Origin: Acanthosepion pharaonis
Taxonomy: Eukaryota > Mollusca > Cephalopoda > Sepiida > Sepiidae
Direction: 5' to 3'
NCBI GenBank assembly: GCA_903632075.3
Contig: CAHIKZ030001197.1
Span: 682,001-746,000 of the forward strand
DNA length: 64,000 nt
Shown: piece by piece, positions 1 to 12,445 of the stretch
Layout: every line of letters begins with the position of its first letter
How positions within the stretch are numbered: the first letter of the stretch is position 1
The notes under the pieces: model-generated
What the model was told of the DNA's origin: nothing
The model's input: only the letters and a program-made list of their open reading frames with translations
Database searches by the model: none
Made by a program: the position numbers and the translations under genes

Positions 1-1850
1 CACTATTGTTTTAATAAGTGTTATCTTTGCATTGCAAATCAACTGGTCAGTTATTTAGTGTATGTAATCTTTACACAACCATTATTCCATAAGCTATAAA
101 ATATTCCTGCAAGGAAACTTACAAAGTTTGAGATTTGAACTTTTGCACACACCTAATATGTGTCTATTTATATAAAAGTCAACATTAGTGTTGGAATGTG
201 TTGACGTGCGCCATTTTTGCTAGTGAGTGTGGCCATAACGATATTAATATAAATTTTGATCTAGTGTAGTAACATAATTGCGAAGTGAGCTTGCCAGTCA
301 TTTTCGATTGAATACATTTCGCACGTCTATTTGAAATCCAAGAATATTGAATGTAGAGAATTTATTCAAAATAGATTTCACAGTGGACAAATAGAGGTTA
401 GTATATTTCAGCTAAATTCTATTTGTCTGTTTACTTATGTTACTTGAAAAAAATTTGGCATTTACTCATAAATCTCTTTGCTTATTGATTTTTACAATTA
501 TTTCTTTTTAGCCTCCAGGGTTTTCTCTATTTTTCCATTTATCAATTTGGACATTGTCTCGTAATTGGAGACATTTTGTATACGGTATTAGTAGTAGTAG
601 TAGTAGTACACCAGAGCCTCGAATATCCAGACGTGAAATGAAGAGAAATATTGAAATCCTCTGAACATTTTTCAATTTTCCCAACGAAGCTAATTCAAAT
701 ATTTCATCTGTGACGCGCGGTTTTAGAATTTAGAAAATCAAACACAAAATTTGATAAAGACGCTGATAAAATCTGTTCAATTATTTCTTATTAATTTTCT
801 CGTTGTTTTCCTACAAAGAACATACGTTTGAATTATCAAAGCTTGATCAGGCCTGGGATTATGGCTTCTTTTGTAACTCTTAGATTGAAGAATTTTTCAT
901 TAAAAATAAATTGAATGATAACTTTGAACAAAGCATTTGAAAATGTTATTTGGTGAATCAATTTGTTCTTAATTCTTAAATTAGGTTTTTAATTATACGG
1001 AATTTTGAATCATCCAATCTTATTTTTCCATCACCCTACCCAAAGGTGTGCGGATGATGAAGAAAGTCCTGTAGCATTAAGTATGTCATGCTGAAAATGT
1101 CTTGGAAATAAAGATGAAAAGGTAATAATTCCAAGTTTGCCATACACTGTGAAATGCAGTGTTTTGCTGTTAAGATAAAATGTGAATTTTAAGCATAAAT
1201 GGAAGAAAACATTTTTTTTTGTTGCGGAAAAGACTGAATTTATTTCGTGATTACATTGGAGTTGAGAATGATATCCAAACGTAAGAAATAAAAGAAAAAA
1301 GAAGATGATATCGCAACACAGAAATCTAATCATGAAATATTGTATATCATTTATCTGATAAATGATCTCAAATTATATGCTAAAAAAATACATAAGCAAT
1401 AGATATTCGCCAACTTAATAACTGATTTCTGGAAAGTCAGTTTCCGAAATTGTTCAAAATAGAATAGAAGAAATCGAATTTTATCTCTTCTCACTATTTC
1501 ATATAGATCATATTTTCATTGTGGAAGTCAACGAAGACTTTCCAAACAGTAATAGTAGTAGCCATATTATTAAAAGTAATGTTAATTAATATTAATAATT
1601 AAATATAATTCATCATATGATATTATATGATATTAATCATTATGAATTTATTATTAAATATCTAATTGTCGTAATTATAATTTATTTCGAGTATAGTTAA
1701 TTTGTTAATTAATCATATATTATTAATGACTACATATTTATTAATATATATTATTATAATAGCTATAATTAATGTTATATTAATATGAATGACATATAAT
1801 TAATCATATTCTTTAAAAACAGTAGCAGTCGTAGCAGTTTGACGTATTTG
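1..1850. other. AT-rich stretch without recognisable gene
   Basis: I see no coding segment here that resembles a known family. A short GTA microsatellite lies at about 587-610. Positions about 1560-1805 are almost pure A/T with many small imperfect palindromes of the ATTAATAT type. A GTTAGT sequence near 395 could serve as a splice donor but has no supporting exon. Confidence 0.5.
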
Positions 1851-1879
1851 TAAATTTATTATTCAACATACTAGGGATG

Positions 1880-1990
1880 GAAAGTTAGCATTATTTACAT
1901 TCGTGTTCCAAATTTTGTTGTTATTATCACAACGTTTCGACTGTTTTGCTCCCAATCTTCTTCAGGTGTCAGTAGTTCGAGGTAACCTTC
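1880..1990 (-). repeat. Dispersed repeat X, copy 1
   Basis: On the minus strand this segment carries CTGAAGAAG, then a short stem, then GAAACGTTGTGATAA. A second diverged copy lies at 62015-62135, also on the minus strand. The shared order of blocks over about 90 bases shows a repeat family. The family is not identified; sequences of this style are common in untranslated parts of retroelements, which is an inference only. Confidence 0.5.
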
Positions 1991-2199
1991 GGGGACAAAG
2001 ATGAGGACATTATAATAAATAATCTAAATAATATCTTTTCTGCGTTTGTTTTTGTTTTTGTTGTTTTGCTTTTCATCAGAACGTTTTAATGTAAATTCAA
2101 TTCACATAAAAAAAAAAATCATCTGAAGCTACATTTTAATGTTTTGATGAAAAAGCAATGTATTTTTCGAATTAGCATCAGGGGATTCTTGAGAGCATT

Positions 2200-2330
2200 T
2201 ATACTAAGTTGAAACTAACTTCCCTTTGTAAACAGAAGTAAGTAGGCTGCTGGGTTTAAATGCAGTCTGACTGTGGGTTAAACAGCTGATTCCCTGGAAG
2301 TAAATATGTTTCCCTTTTTAGTCGTTGTGC
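2200..2330 (+). repeat. Possible SINE body fragment
   Basis: The block around 2268-2290 (CTGTGGGTTAAACAGC) matches the central core seen in SINE copies near 51520 and 54190. No tRNA-like head is preserved, so this is at most a 5'-truncated remnant. Confidence 0.35.
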
Positions 2331-3083
2331 ACATATTATGTTTTTATCTTCGATTGACTTTGAAGAGCGAGGAGTAATGACCATTCAGCTCTTTTTTCAA
2401 TCCATCAGTTTATGCTGATTTACATTCTTTTATCCTTGCTCTACTTCCACTACTGTTTTATATATTTTTTGTATATATTCATCTGTGCTATCAAAATGCT
2501 CATTTTCAAATCCTAATAATATATTTTATATATATATATGGATGTTATCTCACATCATTCCAATGACAAATTTTATTATTACATTTTTTTGTACCTTTAC
2601 CATACTGTTTTGCATATTTTCAGTCATGAACATTTGTCGGGTCGATACATCGGCCTTGAATTTAATTCTAAGAAATTCCGAACATGCCCGTTTTTAAAAC
2701 CCTAATAAAGTTTTCTACCGTCAAAGATGATACAAAATACTTCATTCACATATACAAACTCACACTTTATGCTATGAAGACTGCGTTAAAAGAACACTTA
2801 AAATACAACTGTCGTTGTAGATAGAGAAAATTTAAAGCCTTCAACGGCTGAAACCATTTACTGAGTGTCTTTGTTTTCGCTTCTGCCCGGGAAATGCGGG
2901 TGTTCTCATTAGCGACAACTGTCTAACGAACAATTTCGGGATGTTCAGCTAACTTCTGGAGTGAAAAGACATGCAGTCGAGAAACGTGACCTGAGCGAAT
3001 TACTGATGACCTTCCTTGTTGAAGCCGATCTCCAATTGCAGTCTACTCTCGTTTATACAGACAACCCCTTCAAAATTTGACAT

Positions 3084-3149
<66 letters not shown>
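3084..3149. repeat. (TA)n microsatellite
   Basis: Uninterrupted TA dinucleotide run of about 66 bases. Confidence 0.95.
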
Positions 3150-3152
<3 letters not shown>

Positions 3153-3679
3153 CTTCACCCGACCGTCTTAATTTTAGGAGAACTTGTAAAAAATACGGTG
3201 TTTCCTTTATTTAGAAACTTTCTAGATATCTTACTGTAAAAGATAATTGTGTCCTTGGGCGATTAACATAAACAAATCCCAATGTTTAGTTCTTTGTTGA
3301 GATGCTTTCTTCTTTGTTCAGAATAGTTTGTAAGAAGACATATATTTTGGACAGCTAGTGTAATGTAAACAACTTTCCTAATTTTATTTTCTCAATATCT
3401 AAAAAATTTGGACAACACATTAATCTTATCGGCGAAAAGTGGATTGGTGGCGTTGCTTTTGCTCAATTTTACTGAATATTGCTAGTTAATTCTGGATTAG
3501 ATTTTCTGTGGAACCGTTCTTAAATTTATTTTATTATTTAAAACACATTTTAAAGCGTTTCGTTTTTAATTTTAAGAATCCTTAGCCAATTAGTAGTCTC
3601 TTCAAACCAGCATACTCTAATTACATGGAATTAAACGTTTAAACAGGGTCAGTGCTCTGTTACTGAACTTTCTCTTTAA

Positions 3680-3860
3680 ATTTGGAATAGGTGGGAAATG
3701 AGAGTGATTCGACTCCATCGCAGCAGCATTGCGCGTCCAAGCTGCAAATATCTGAACTGGTGGAACTAAAGCATAGAACTTTATCTAGACATTTAACATG
3801 TTCATAGCGCTAGTTTGGTAATAGGCTTGCGGCGATGCCTCTGTGGGGAAGAAGATGAAT
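3680..3860 (+). repeat. Dispersed repeat Y, copy 1
   Basis: Shares ordered blocks with 44100-44245, including GAGRGTGATTCG, CTGAACTGGYGGAACTAAAG, and a later T-GTGGG-AAGA block. The two copies are in the same orientation. The family is unidentified. Confidence 0.5.
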
Positions 3861-3986
3861 ATTGGTCAATAAATCCTTCCTCATAATGTTGGACAATGTT
3901 CTTGCAGATAAGGAAGAATATCGAAGCAACAGATATGCAATTCTAAAGATAAATTCTGAGAACATCACGTATATTACAAGGGAGCA

Positions 3987-4376
3987 ATGAGAAAGTTATC
4001 ATCCTTTCTTGGCTGGCCACTCGTATCTGTGAATGCCCGTCTATTATTACAGCTAGCCAATCCCTGTTGCAGAGGCCTGCTCAGGCACATTTTTTCAGAT
4101 CCTACCTGTGACTTACACTGCAACTATGCTGAACGGACTTTAGCTAGAGTTTCTAGGAGAGAGCGCGTTATCTGGCGTGATCAGCAGTTTGAAGAAACCA
4201 GCATGATCAAACGCTCGGTCACGATGACTTGTGAGTTCGTGCTAGCACAACCACCGATTGTTGCCAAAGGGTTCCACCTACCCAATTTCACTCACATGGC
4301 TTTAGTCAACACGTCGTATTGTTTTCAGGCACTTTCCAAAGCTAGAGTACACAGGGATCGACTTCTCCCAGACTGA
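3987..4376 (+). other. Unrecognised 129-codon open frame
   Basis: An ATG-started frame of 129 codons that is more GC-balanced than its surroundings. It lacks low complexity, has a basic stretch near residues 45-60 (RTLARVSRRERVIWRD), and shows no signal peptide or membrane segment that I can see. It resembles no family I know. It follows repeat Y by about 130 bases, so it may be the interior of an unknown transposon rather than a host gene. No splice sites or homologue support it. Confidence 0.15.
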
Positions 4377-4965
4377 TAACATCAAGGAGTCAGCTTCCTG
4401 AACAAATCGACCATAGTGAGCTTGATTGTTAGAATGTGAACGTTCTAACAGTCACTATTGAGTGTGATTCATGTCAGGAAAAATTAACGAATGAAATGTC
4501 ATAATAATACAATGACAAGTCTAAGCCGAAGAGTAACAATTCATTATAACATAGTAACATAAATAGCATGCGGAAGGATAAATGATTTCCTGATATCATG
4601 CGCTAATAGGCATCATGAGATTTTTTTTTCTCTTTTTTTTTATTCCAGTATCGAATGAACAAACGCGCATCATTGTACCGTGTCAGCGTGACCAATCTAG
4701 TTTAATCTTTGTTATGATTAGGCACTGTCTGCATTGCTTAATTTATGAGAAACGAATGTTTTCAACGTCATCATACAATAAAAACAAGTGATATTAAAGA
4801 GGGGAGAAGATACACCCGATAAACATCCAAAAGAACTTCTGGAAATTCGGCAATGTATTATAGGGGAAAGAATGACCGTATTTGTCGACCCCCCCCAAAA
4901 AAAAAAAACTTCACCGATACAGCCGTATTATGCATGAGAGGGACATGAAAACCACGTAAAAAGTG

Positions 4966-5205
4966 GTTTGGTTTGGTTTGTTTTCTTTTACGGCATATCA
5001 AATATAATGCGTTATTTAATGCCAACAATTTTTATTGCTGGTAATATTTTTCTTTCAAAAATGTATTGCTGGTAATATTTTTTCCTTCAGAAATGTATTT
5101 CTGGTAATATTTTTTCAAAAAAAATATATATATAGCTGGTATTATTTTTTTCAGAAATATATAGCTGGTAATACATTTTTTTTGTTTTTCAAAAATGTAT
5201 AGTTT
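4966..5205 (+). repeat. Minisatellite-bearing element, copy 1 (5' part)
   Basis: Starts with a TTTGGTTTG run, then TTTTACGGCATATCAA and TTATTTAATGCC. It continues into degenerate units of about 28 bases built on ATTGCTGGTAATATTTTT. It lacks the 3' domain and is immediately followed by a second copy in the same orientation. Confidence 0.75.
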
Positions 5206-5540
5206 TGTTTGGTTTGTTTTGTTTTACGGCATATCAACCTCAATGGGTTATTTAATGCCGACAAGATTTTTATTTTTAGTAATATATTTTTTCAATGTAT
5301 TGCTGGTATTTTTTTAAAATGTAGAGCTAATAATTTGCTTTATCAAAAATGTATTGCTGGTAAAATTCTTTTTCAAAAATGTATTGCTGGTAATAATTTT
5401 TTACAAAGTATTTCTGATATTAAAACCTATTTTTACACTTTTATAATGTTTTGACCCCAGTTCGCTGGTTAACTATTTACCCATAGCTGGGACCCTAACG
5501 GCTGCTAGTTTATCGTCTTACCCAGGACGGCGAAAAAAAT
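5206..5540 (+). repeat. Minisatellite-bearing element, copy 2
   Basis: Has the same 5' module (TTTTACGGCATATCAACC, then AATGCCGACAAGA), an internal array of TGTATTGCTGGTAAT units, and a short 3' module with TTTGACCCCAG, TTTACCCATAGCTGGGACCC and GTCTTACCCAGGACGG. Compared with the copy at 37810-38335, about 90 bases of the 3' module are missing. The small frames seen here come from the repeat and are not treated as genes. Confidence 0.8.
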
Positions 5541-5828
5541 TAGGATTCACCAGAAATCAGTACACGCAGAGAGCTTAGCTATGAAACTGGGACTCCTGGA
5601 AGTGATATCAATAAAAATATCCCTGAACAATTCACCCAGGTAAAAAAAAGAAAGAACTTTATGAAATTGCTGCTTGTTCTGTAGAAATACCAGATTTTAT
5701 AGAAATATTTACTTGTACTTAACTGGTCTCTCGCTACTTGCTTTGTGTGTATGTGTTTTTGTTGATATATAGGTATTGGACTTTGTTTTTCGGCATGTAT
5801 GATATGGGACTTCATTTGCCAACAAATA

Positions 5829-6771
5829 CAGTGTTGTTCGATAAAAGTGACTCACCTAATTTTTTTACTAAAAATATTTTCGTTTATATATATATATATT
5901 GTTTTTGGGGTTAAAATAATTTTTAATCTTACTAATATAAAAACCCCGTCCCGACCACCTAGGAAAAAATTTTATTCACCCTAAGGTATTCTATTTATAA
6001 TTATAAATTTGGATATAAATGAGATTCAGGAAAAAAAATCTGTGTAAAAAAGTGACTTAGATATCGCATTCTAATGATCAAACTGTTACATTTAAAGAGC
6101 TTTTGACAAAATATTGAAAACTATTTTACAATACACTCAGAACAATATTCTAGAGAATTCTAGAACAGCTTAAATTAAATCTAGAGTATTCCAGAATATT
6201 CCAGAAAGCCTCATGCAGCATAAAAACAGCTTGAAATAGCCACTCAAGTCACTAACCAGATGAAAGGGTACAAACACGCATCAGAACCATTTAAGGCATC
6301 TATTATTACCCTCTCAAAAGCAGGCAAGTCTACGAGAGAATTTGCAGAAATTGCTATAACCTCGCAATCAACTGTCTCTTGAGTGCTTAGGGCACATAAT
6401 GATGCCACTCCTGCTCCAAGGAAGGAAACAAGGGGACAAAAGAAAAAGATTGATGATAGAACTGGCAGGGTAATCAAGAGAGAAGTTGCGAAGAATAGGA
6501 CTATAACTAGCCAAGAAATTGCAGCCAGTCTAAGCGAAGAGCAAGGTGTTAGTCTTGCCTCTTCAACAGTCCGTCAGAACAAGGCTACAAATCTTGTACA
6601 CGAAGGTTTAAGCCGCTAATAAGCAAAGCCAACAAAGCCAAGAGACTTGAAGTGGCTCACTATTACAAAAATTTCACTGTAGAAGACCGGCAGGATGTTC
6701 TCTTCTCCGATGAAACGAAAGTTGAGCTAAATTCAAAGGATAAGGTGAGTTACTTTTATCGAACAGCACTG
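5829..6771 (+). mobile_element. Tc1-like DNA transposon, internally truncated
   Basis: The ends are 29-base inverted repeats (5829-5857 and 6743-6771) with two mismatches, starting CAGTG. Each end abuts a TA dinucleotide (5827-5828, 6772-6773), the expected Tc1/mariner target duplication. The total of about 943 bases is shorter than the roughly 1.3-1.7 kb usual for autonomous Tc1 elements. The missing part is the 3' half of the transposase, because the frame runs straight into the right repeat. A short TA run at 5885-5900 lies inside the left part. The element is intact as a cargo but cannot encode its own transposase. Confidence 0.9.
6260..6750 (+). pseudogene. Tc1-like transposase remnant, N-terminal half
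   Basis: The frame starts at an ATG at 6260 and reads through a helix-turn-helix region (KSTREFAEIAITSQSTVS). A TGA at 6380 interrupts it. It then continues with a basic linker and a second DNA-binding half (NRTITSQEIAASLSEEQG) to stops at 6620. After a frame change the start of the catalytic domain is legible at about 6630-6735 as HYYKNFTVEDRQDVLFSDET, holding the second-acidic-residue motif SDE of the DDE core. The rest of the catalytic domain is absent. Known role of the family: binds its terminal repeats and catalyses cut-and-paste transposition at TA. Here it is clearly inactive. Confidence 0.85.
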
Positions 6772-6789
6772 TATATTTCTTTCTTTTTG

Positions 6790-7370
6790 TCTATTACCAT
6801 ATGTAGCATTGTTCACTGATACAAAAAAAATTTCTTTGTAGTTATTGTGAATTTACTGTCTGTGTAGATGTTGCTCCCTGAAGCTAAAACAATTTTCAAG
6901 ACATACATGATGAAATTCACTAAAATTCTTCTTTTCTAAAAATGTCCTGTTACCTCAATTCTTTTAAAAAAAGTACAAGTAGTATAATTTCTGCTAATAC
7001 TGTAAGTGTTTCTTCATGGTTAATGAGAAGATAAGTTTATAATTTTGTTTATTTTCGTTATGATGAATGCATTTTTCCCTAAATATTTTATGCCAAAATC
7101 TAGACGCGTCCATAAAGGCGGAAAATATCTTGTCACTTTGACGGATTTAAGTCCTATTTTGGTACGTACAGAAGAAACTACATTTTGTCTCCGACACTCT
7201 CAAATCCACAAAGTGCTAACATATTCGTACTAATTCGAATTGCGTCACTCATAGTACACAAGCAATAAAGGGAAAGGTTTTGGTCTAATGTGTTGTTGAT
7301 AATAACTGTGAACCATCCCTGCTATGTATATAGCCACAGCTTCCACGCTTGGTATTGCTGTTGTGGCCAT
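6790..7370. other. No recognisable feature
   Basis: A 62-codon frame at 7045-7233 has no family resemblance and no supporting signals. I see nothing else. Confidence 0.5.
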
Positions 7371-7374
7371 TGCA

Positions 7375-7700
7375 ACTAGAACGATTTATGTGCGGTGGTG
7401 TGTACTTGATAACGTCTCGGCATGAGAAATCGAAGAGCCGAGTTCGAATTCAAGTGGTTACATTCAGCTACGCGCAAATACCATTGGACTAGGTATGAAT
7501 CCACTTCTACTTCCAACTATGGGTTGAATAGCACAACAGACTGGGACCTTTAGCTTTCGTTGGAAACCAGGTCTACTGCAGAAAGAAACGGTAGCTTACT
7601 GCGGGAAAAAAAAAGTCTGCCTAGTCAGTTATGAATCGAAAGTAACAGGATCGTCCAAGCGTGTATCAGATAACGTAGTTAATTGACTGATGATTTATGG
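7375..7700 (+). repeat. tRNA-derived SINE copy
   Basis: A tRNA-like head ends in the B-box-like GAGCCGAGTTCGAATTCAAG near 7436-7455. It is followed by the core CCAACTATGGGTTGAATAGC near 7506-7525 and a block resembling GGAAACCAGGTCTACTGCAGAAAG. The same module order recurs at 10430, 19894, 44400 and 54669. Confidence 0.7.
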
Positions 7701-9180
7701 ATATCGGATGCAGTTGTTTGTCCAGTTTTGCATTTAGAGTTGGACTTCAACCAGAAACAGACAGCTAGAGTGTCCAGTCTACCCTACTATTTAATCAGCC
7801 GTGAATGAGACAAATGATAGATTTATACGTATCCCAAGAGTATTATGCAAACGTAACGCCCTCGGCTTGAATTTAAAAACAGTACGCTGTCACCATTTTG
7901 GCACTGATAACCGCAACGCTACTTGCTCATTCAACGCTAATGTATAATCATTCTTTTTATTTCAAGTGAGATATTTCCATTTAATGTCACTGAACATGTT
8001 TTGGCAATTTATGCCGCAATCTTTTATATGTTATGTCGATTAACGATGTAGGCATTTCACATCTTCCTTTCTCTGCTCAAAATAAGTTTTGTTTCTTTAC
8101 CATTTCTCTTTGCCTTTCTTATGCCCCCCCCCACACTTCACCTAATCTCGTTAAATCATTCACTTAATGGCTACCATTAGTTTGCTCTGATTCCTTTCAT
8201 TATGTCATTTGATTATTAAATTCTCCAGGCCTCTTTATTTATCACGTCTTTTCGAAATTTCTACTGTCTATCCATGATTGTTAACATTAGTTACCACTTT
8301 CTTATATTCCGTAAAACAATCTCGTTTCATAATGCTTTTTTTGTGGTATTCTCAGCATTAATCGGTAAAAACATATATCTGACTCCAAGTGTGATATAGT
8401 CGCATATGATATCGTGAGTAAGCATATAACTCGAAAGAGTGCTTATCGATCGAGTTCATTGTTCCCAAGAGGATCGAGTCGGTTCTGTCGCGACATCATC
8501 ATCTCGGATGTCTTCAGGCCAGTACATCAAAGTGGCACTATCTCCATCTCTTACAAAGTAAATCAACAGTCTTTTCACCAGAATGTTTTTATAGTATTGA
8601 ATAGCACAGCGCATATGGTTTATATTGTCTCCTTTTATTGTCCCCAATAGGCAATTTTTGCCGACTACTTGTCAATGGCGAGGAAAGAGAAGTGACCAGA
8701 GAGAAACATCCCAATCCTTAGCGATGCGAAATTATTTTCGCTTGTGCCAAACATTTTCACTGATGAATTTGAAATAGAAACTACTTTCTTATCAGGAAAT
8801 CTAGCCGTCTAGCTAATTGTTGATTTATCAATATATGAGATAATAAAAAACACATCAACACAACCATCTTTTTCCTTTGAGACCTTAAACTGACACTATA
8901 AAATAGATCGTATTTCAGAAATACCGTATATTTCCAGCAACCTATATTGGCTTTTATGATATATTTTTTCCTTGAGTCTTTCTTTTGTATTCAATGCACA
9001 CACAATGTCATTAAAGTTTTCTGTTCATCTGTGAGGAGGTTGTCCAACATTTACTGCTATATATTTGATATATTATATAGTATTTCTGCATTTTTAGTCT
9101 CTCTGGTTGCTTGGCTTAGTTTCTGAAAGACATCTTTCCCTATTCGAATGTGCCTGGCATTTCGTTGTTTGTTATTCCAC
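7700..9180. other. No recognisable gene
   Basis: AT-rich DNA with a short C run near 8125-8134. Overlapping frames on both strands at 8414-8650 show no family features. Confidence 0.5.
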
Positions 9181-9184
9181 TGTC

Positions 9185-9410
9185 TGCTGGATATTGATGT
9201 TACCAATACGAAGCCCAGATGTGTGCGTAGTGTAGGGATTGGCGTGTCGAGTTCAAATTCGTGTCGAGGCCGCTGCTTTAAAAAAAATATGAATCATTCC
9301 ATTCTCCCCAACCACTGTTAGGTGTTAATAGCAGCCAAGACTGGGCTCTGTCGCCTTGAGTTGGCAACTCTAGTATAAGGAAAGGACAACTCTTAACACG
9401 TATGTCACAC
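9185..9410 (+). repeat. Diverged SINE-like copy
   Basis: A B-box-like GTCGAGTTCAAATTC at about 9246-9260 is followed by CCACTGTTAGGTGTTAATAGCAG and then ACTGGGCTCTG and GGAAAGGACAACTCT. These blocks match, in order, the body of the SINE at 19894 (ACTGGGTTCTA, GAGAAGGACAACTCTG). Confidence 0.5.
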
Positions 9411-9419
9411 CTTGGTCTC

Positions 9420-10430
9420 TCTCTTGCAATTTGCACCAATAAATCAATAAGTGTGTGATATAATTATGAAAAGGACATTTCATTTTACATGAATACTTAT
9501 TTTTCAACATAATCTCCTTTCGTGTCAATGCACTTAGTTCAGTTATAAATATTGATCATATAGATCGAACATTATACAGTGAAAATTTCAGATCCAAATC
9601 AATATAATAACTGGGCTAGGTAGCGTAATTACTGATTCACCCTACAACTTCAAGCCACATAAATATGTTTTATGTTATATTCGCAAGAACTTGTTTTAGC
9701 TCTGTGTTATAGTGGAACACCCCTATTCTATAGTTAATAGACTCTCCCACCTATAATAAGTAGGAGTAGTAAGAGTAACGTGGGAGTCGCTCAGTGAGTC
9801 GGTCAGTCAGTCAGTGAGTTGATGTCGGACAACAGTTAGTCGAATACTAAAGTATCAGCGACCACAACTAGATTTCTCTGCGTCATTATCTTTTATATCA
9901 AGTTCCTAACGTTTTGTACGTCGAACCTATTTTAGGACCGATTTAGTACAAATACAAGCCTCCACTGTGAAACCACTCCATAACACTCTGGTTGAAATGA
10001 ATGCAATCATTGTAAATTATTGCAATAAAAACGGAACATATTAAAAACAATGCCGAAGAGGGACGTGGAGCAAGGAAAAAAGAAAAAAACTATTTAAAAA
10101 AAGCTGACTGGTCATCGTTCCTCTCTCTTCAAAGTTCAGTCGAGAAAGAAAAAGAGAGAAAAAAGTGTGCGTACAACGAAAAAAATAGTTTGCAAAGTTT
10201 AACTTCTGACACATCGTCCTAAATATGGCGAACCCATTACTTACCGAAGATAACTCTTTCAACATTATTCTTGCATAAATGTTTACGAAGAACACAGCAG
10301 ATGGAAATTATGGGACGGGAATCGGAAGGCAAAACATTAAGAGACGGGGAAATTTCTACGGCAAAAAAAGAAAATAAGAGTCATCATACGTGATATACGC
10401 TTAGGCGATCATATATCTTTCCATACATGA
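9420..10430. other. No recognisable gene
   Basis: Contains a short imperfect run of GTCAGTCAGTCAGTGAG near 9798-9820. Otherwise there are no supported features. Confidence 0.45.
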
Positions 10431-10665
10431 CTGACTAGGCATATTTTTCCCACAGTAGGTTGCCATTTCTTTCAGCGGTAGACTGGTTGCCAACCAAGGC
10501 TAAAGAACCGTCTGTCCTGCTATTCAATCGATAGCTGGAGGGAAAAGAGATGGATTCACAAGGATATTTGTGCATAAGTGAATCTAACGAATTCAACTGG
10601 AATTCGAACTCCGCTCTTCGAGTTCTCACGCCGAGCCGGTATCCATTACACCCCAACAAAATATT
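10430..10665 (-). repeat. tRNA-derived SINE copy
   Basis: Read on the minus strand: a head with GAGTTCGAATTCCAG near 10597-10611, then a core with TCGATTGAATAGCAGGACAG, then the TTGGTTGGCAACCAGTCTACC block. The 74-codon minus-strand frame here is a by-product of the SINE. Confidence 0.7.
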
Positions 10666-10689
10666 AATCTTCCTATAGGATGAATATCC

Positions 10690-10835
10690 ACGGGAAAGTT
10701 ATGAATACATCTTTTCCCCCAGGTATGGGTAAATAGCAGGACAGGTTGGGCCATACAACCTTGCTTAGCAACCAGTCTATAGGGAAAACTCTGAATCCAA
10801 AGCGCCTGCTGCCTTGTAGACTAGAGGGAATCTTC
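10690..10835 (+). repeat. SINE body fragment without head
   Basis: Holds GGTATGGGTAAATAGCAGGA near 10722-10741, then GCAACCAGTCTATAGGG and AACTCTGAATCCAAA. These are the core and 3' blocks of the same SINE family, truncated at the 5' side and in opposite orientation to its neighbour at 10430. Confidence 0.65.
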
Positions 10836-10994
10836 AAAAATAAATACACCCTGCGTGTATTTCTCGAAGAAAGGAACTGCCCTTCCCTACTTCGAGCCGC
10901 AACAGAAAAATAATGAACCCCTCAGTCTTAATACAATGTTTTAATGAAATCGGACCTCTCTGCCATGGGCGTATCAACAACGGCACTTTAGACT

Positions 10995-11390
10995 TGAGTA
11001 AATAAAGATGTGGTTCTACAGAAGGATGCTGCGAATACAATGGACGGGAAATGCAACAAATGAGGAAGTTTTACGAAAGATCGGAGCAGAAAAGGATTAC
11101 TGAGGAATCAGAAAATCTCTGGTACGGATAATAAGGAAAGTGGGTTTAAGAATCTGTCACTCGCAGGGCATATTGAATCAAAGAGAACAATTGGAAACAA
11201 AGAAATATTACCTAACGAGCTTGTATAATGGATAGCAGAACATAAATAGGCAGTGAGATTAAAGAGTATTATATTAATACATATTACAATACATAGGAAA
11301 TCGTGGAGGACCATGATAACCCACTTCCTGAAGGAACAAACCACATAGAAGAAACCGTTTAGTCTAATACAAACGTATAAGTACACCTGG
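10995..11390 (+). pseudogene. RTE-type LINE, C-terminal coding remnant
   Basis: Begins with MWFYRRMLRIQWTGNATNEE, the conserved segment after the reverse-transcriptase thumb in endonuclease-reverse transcriptase LINEs of the RTE kind. It continues through ILNQREQLETKKYYLTSLYN and ends near KSWRTMITHFLK after frame changes. There are several stops (for example near 11100 and 11240). The same segment, also broken, is seen on the minus strand at 43145-43440. Family assignment is from recognised motifs; the exact clade would need alignment. Confidence 0.75.
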
Positions 11391-11399
11391 TGGGAATCC

Positions 11400-12330
11400 T
11401 GATCAGTGTGGTCTCAATGGTTTTCCGGGCTTGTTTTCTGTCTGTAGCTCTACGGTGAAATTATCGTATCACCTGACTTTTTGGTTTGATAGGGGATTCT
11501 TTAAAATGACTGGTATTATGTATGTTTAACATCATACTACTATCGAACTGGGAAATTGAACTCATTCACCACTGGTCAGGGTCACAAATGTTCTAATCAT
11601 CGCTCTGTGGCAAGTGCCCAACAGCTAAGGTAAATGCATTATTCTTTCCAAGAGTGACTGCCAGGAATTTGAAAACAGCCTCATCTGAATTTGGAGATCA
11701 GCCAGTGTCTCCACAAACACCGAGACAGCGTATTGTAGCCGAAATGCCTTCAAACTAGAGAAACAATTCATTAAGTCTACGGTAATTCAACTTATAATAA
11801 ATAATATGAAAATGCTTGGAAGCAGGCACGCATAAATAAACACATAGAGAAACTGAATGAGAAACACGGAGTTTAATAAATCTTCTATATGCCGCGTACC
11901 ATCAGTACGCGTGTGATCATGGCTCTCCCCTGTCTCCTATCACTTGTTCTTAGAAACGTTTGTTCATTTGCCAAGCATCGAACCCGCTATTCCACCATCC
12001 ATTTGCACAAGCTTGTCAGGTAGGTAGCCCGCTAAATCTCGATGTCTCTATTTCTTTCGATATATCCTGTGAATGTCAAATTCTCCAAGCCCCCTTTTCT
12101 CGTTATCTGTTTTTTTTTTTAAAGCAAACCACACTAAGTAAAGCGACAATGGGATAGAAGGAGTAAAAGAGAATGAGATACTGAAGAAACTTGAAATCGA
12201 ATTGTAAACAGAAAACAAAGGATAAATGTTATACCTGTTTAAAAAGCCGGAGAGGAGTGTGAACTGGACGATAGGAAAACATATCTATCCTTATATAAGT
12301 ACCAAACTTTTCAGCTGTCTCTTTCTACTT
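11400..12330. other. No recognisable gene
   Basis: I find no family resemblance in the frames. A small palindrome-like CGCGTACCATCAGTACGCG lies near 11892-11910. Confidence 0.45.
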
Positions 12331-12374
12331 CAGAGTATAAATGTCCTTTTTTATTTTACTTAAAGCTTTTCTGT

Positions 12375-12445
12375 TTTCTGTACATGAAATTCATTCTCAA
12401 CATCCTTCTGTAGAACCATGTTTCTTTTGCATCTCGTTACTGGCA
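12375..12445 (-). pseudogene. LINE fragment (post-thumb motif)
   Basis: On the minus strand this reads KETWFYRRMLRM, the same LINE motif as at 10995. Only about 20 codons are recognisable. Confidence 0.55.

Noticed and set aside
4425..4456. Palindrome TGTTAGAA-TTCTAACA as an operator or terminator
   Set aside because: A short palindrome without neighbouring gene or promoter in eukaryotic DNA; no functional support.
4889..4911. C-run followed by A-run, also at about 49489 and 49899
   Set aside because: Three similar CCCCCCC-AAAAAAAA tracts exist, but flanking similarity is limited to a few bases, so coincidence is likely.
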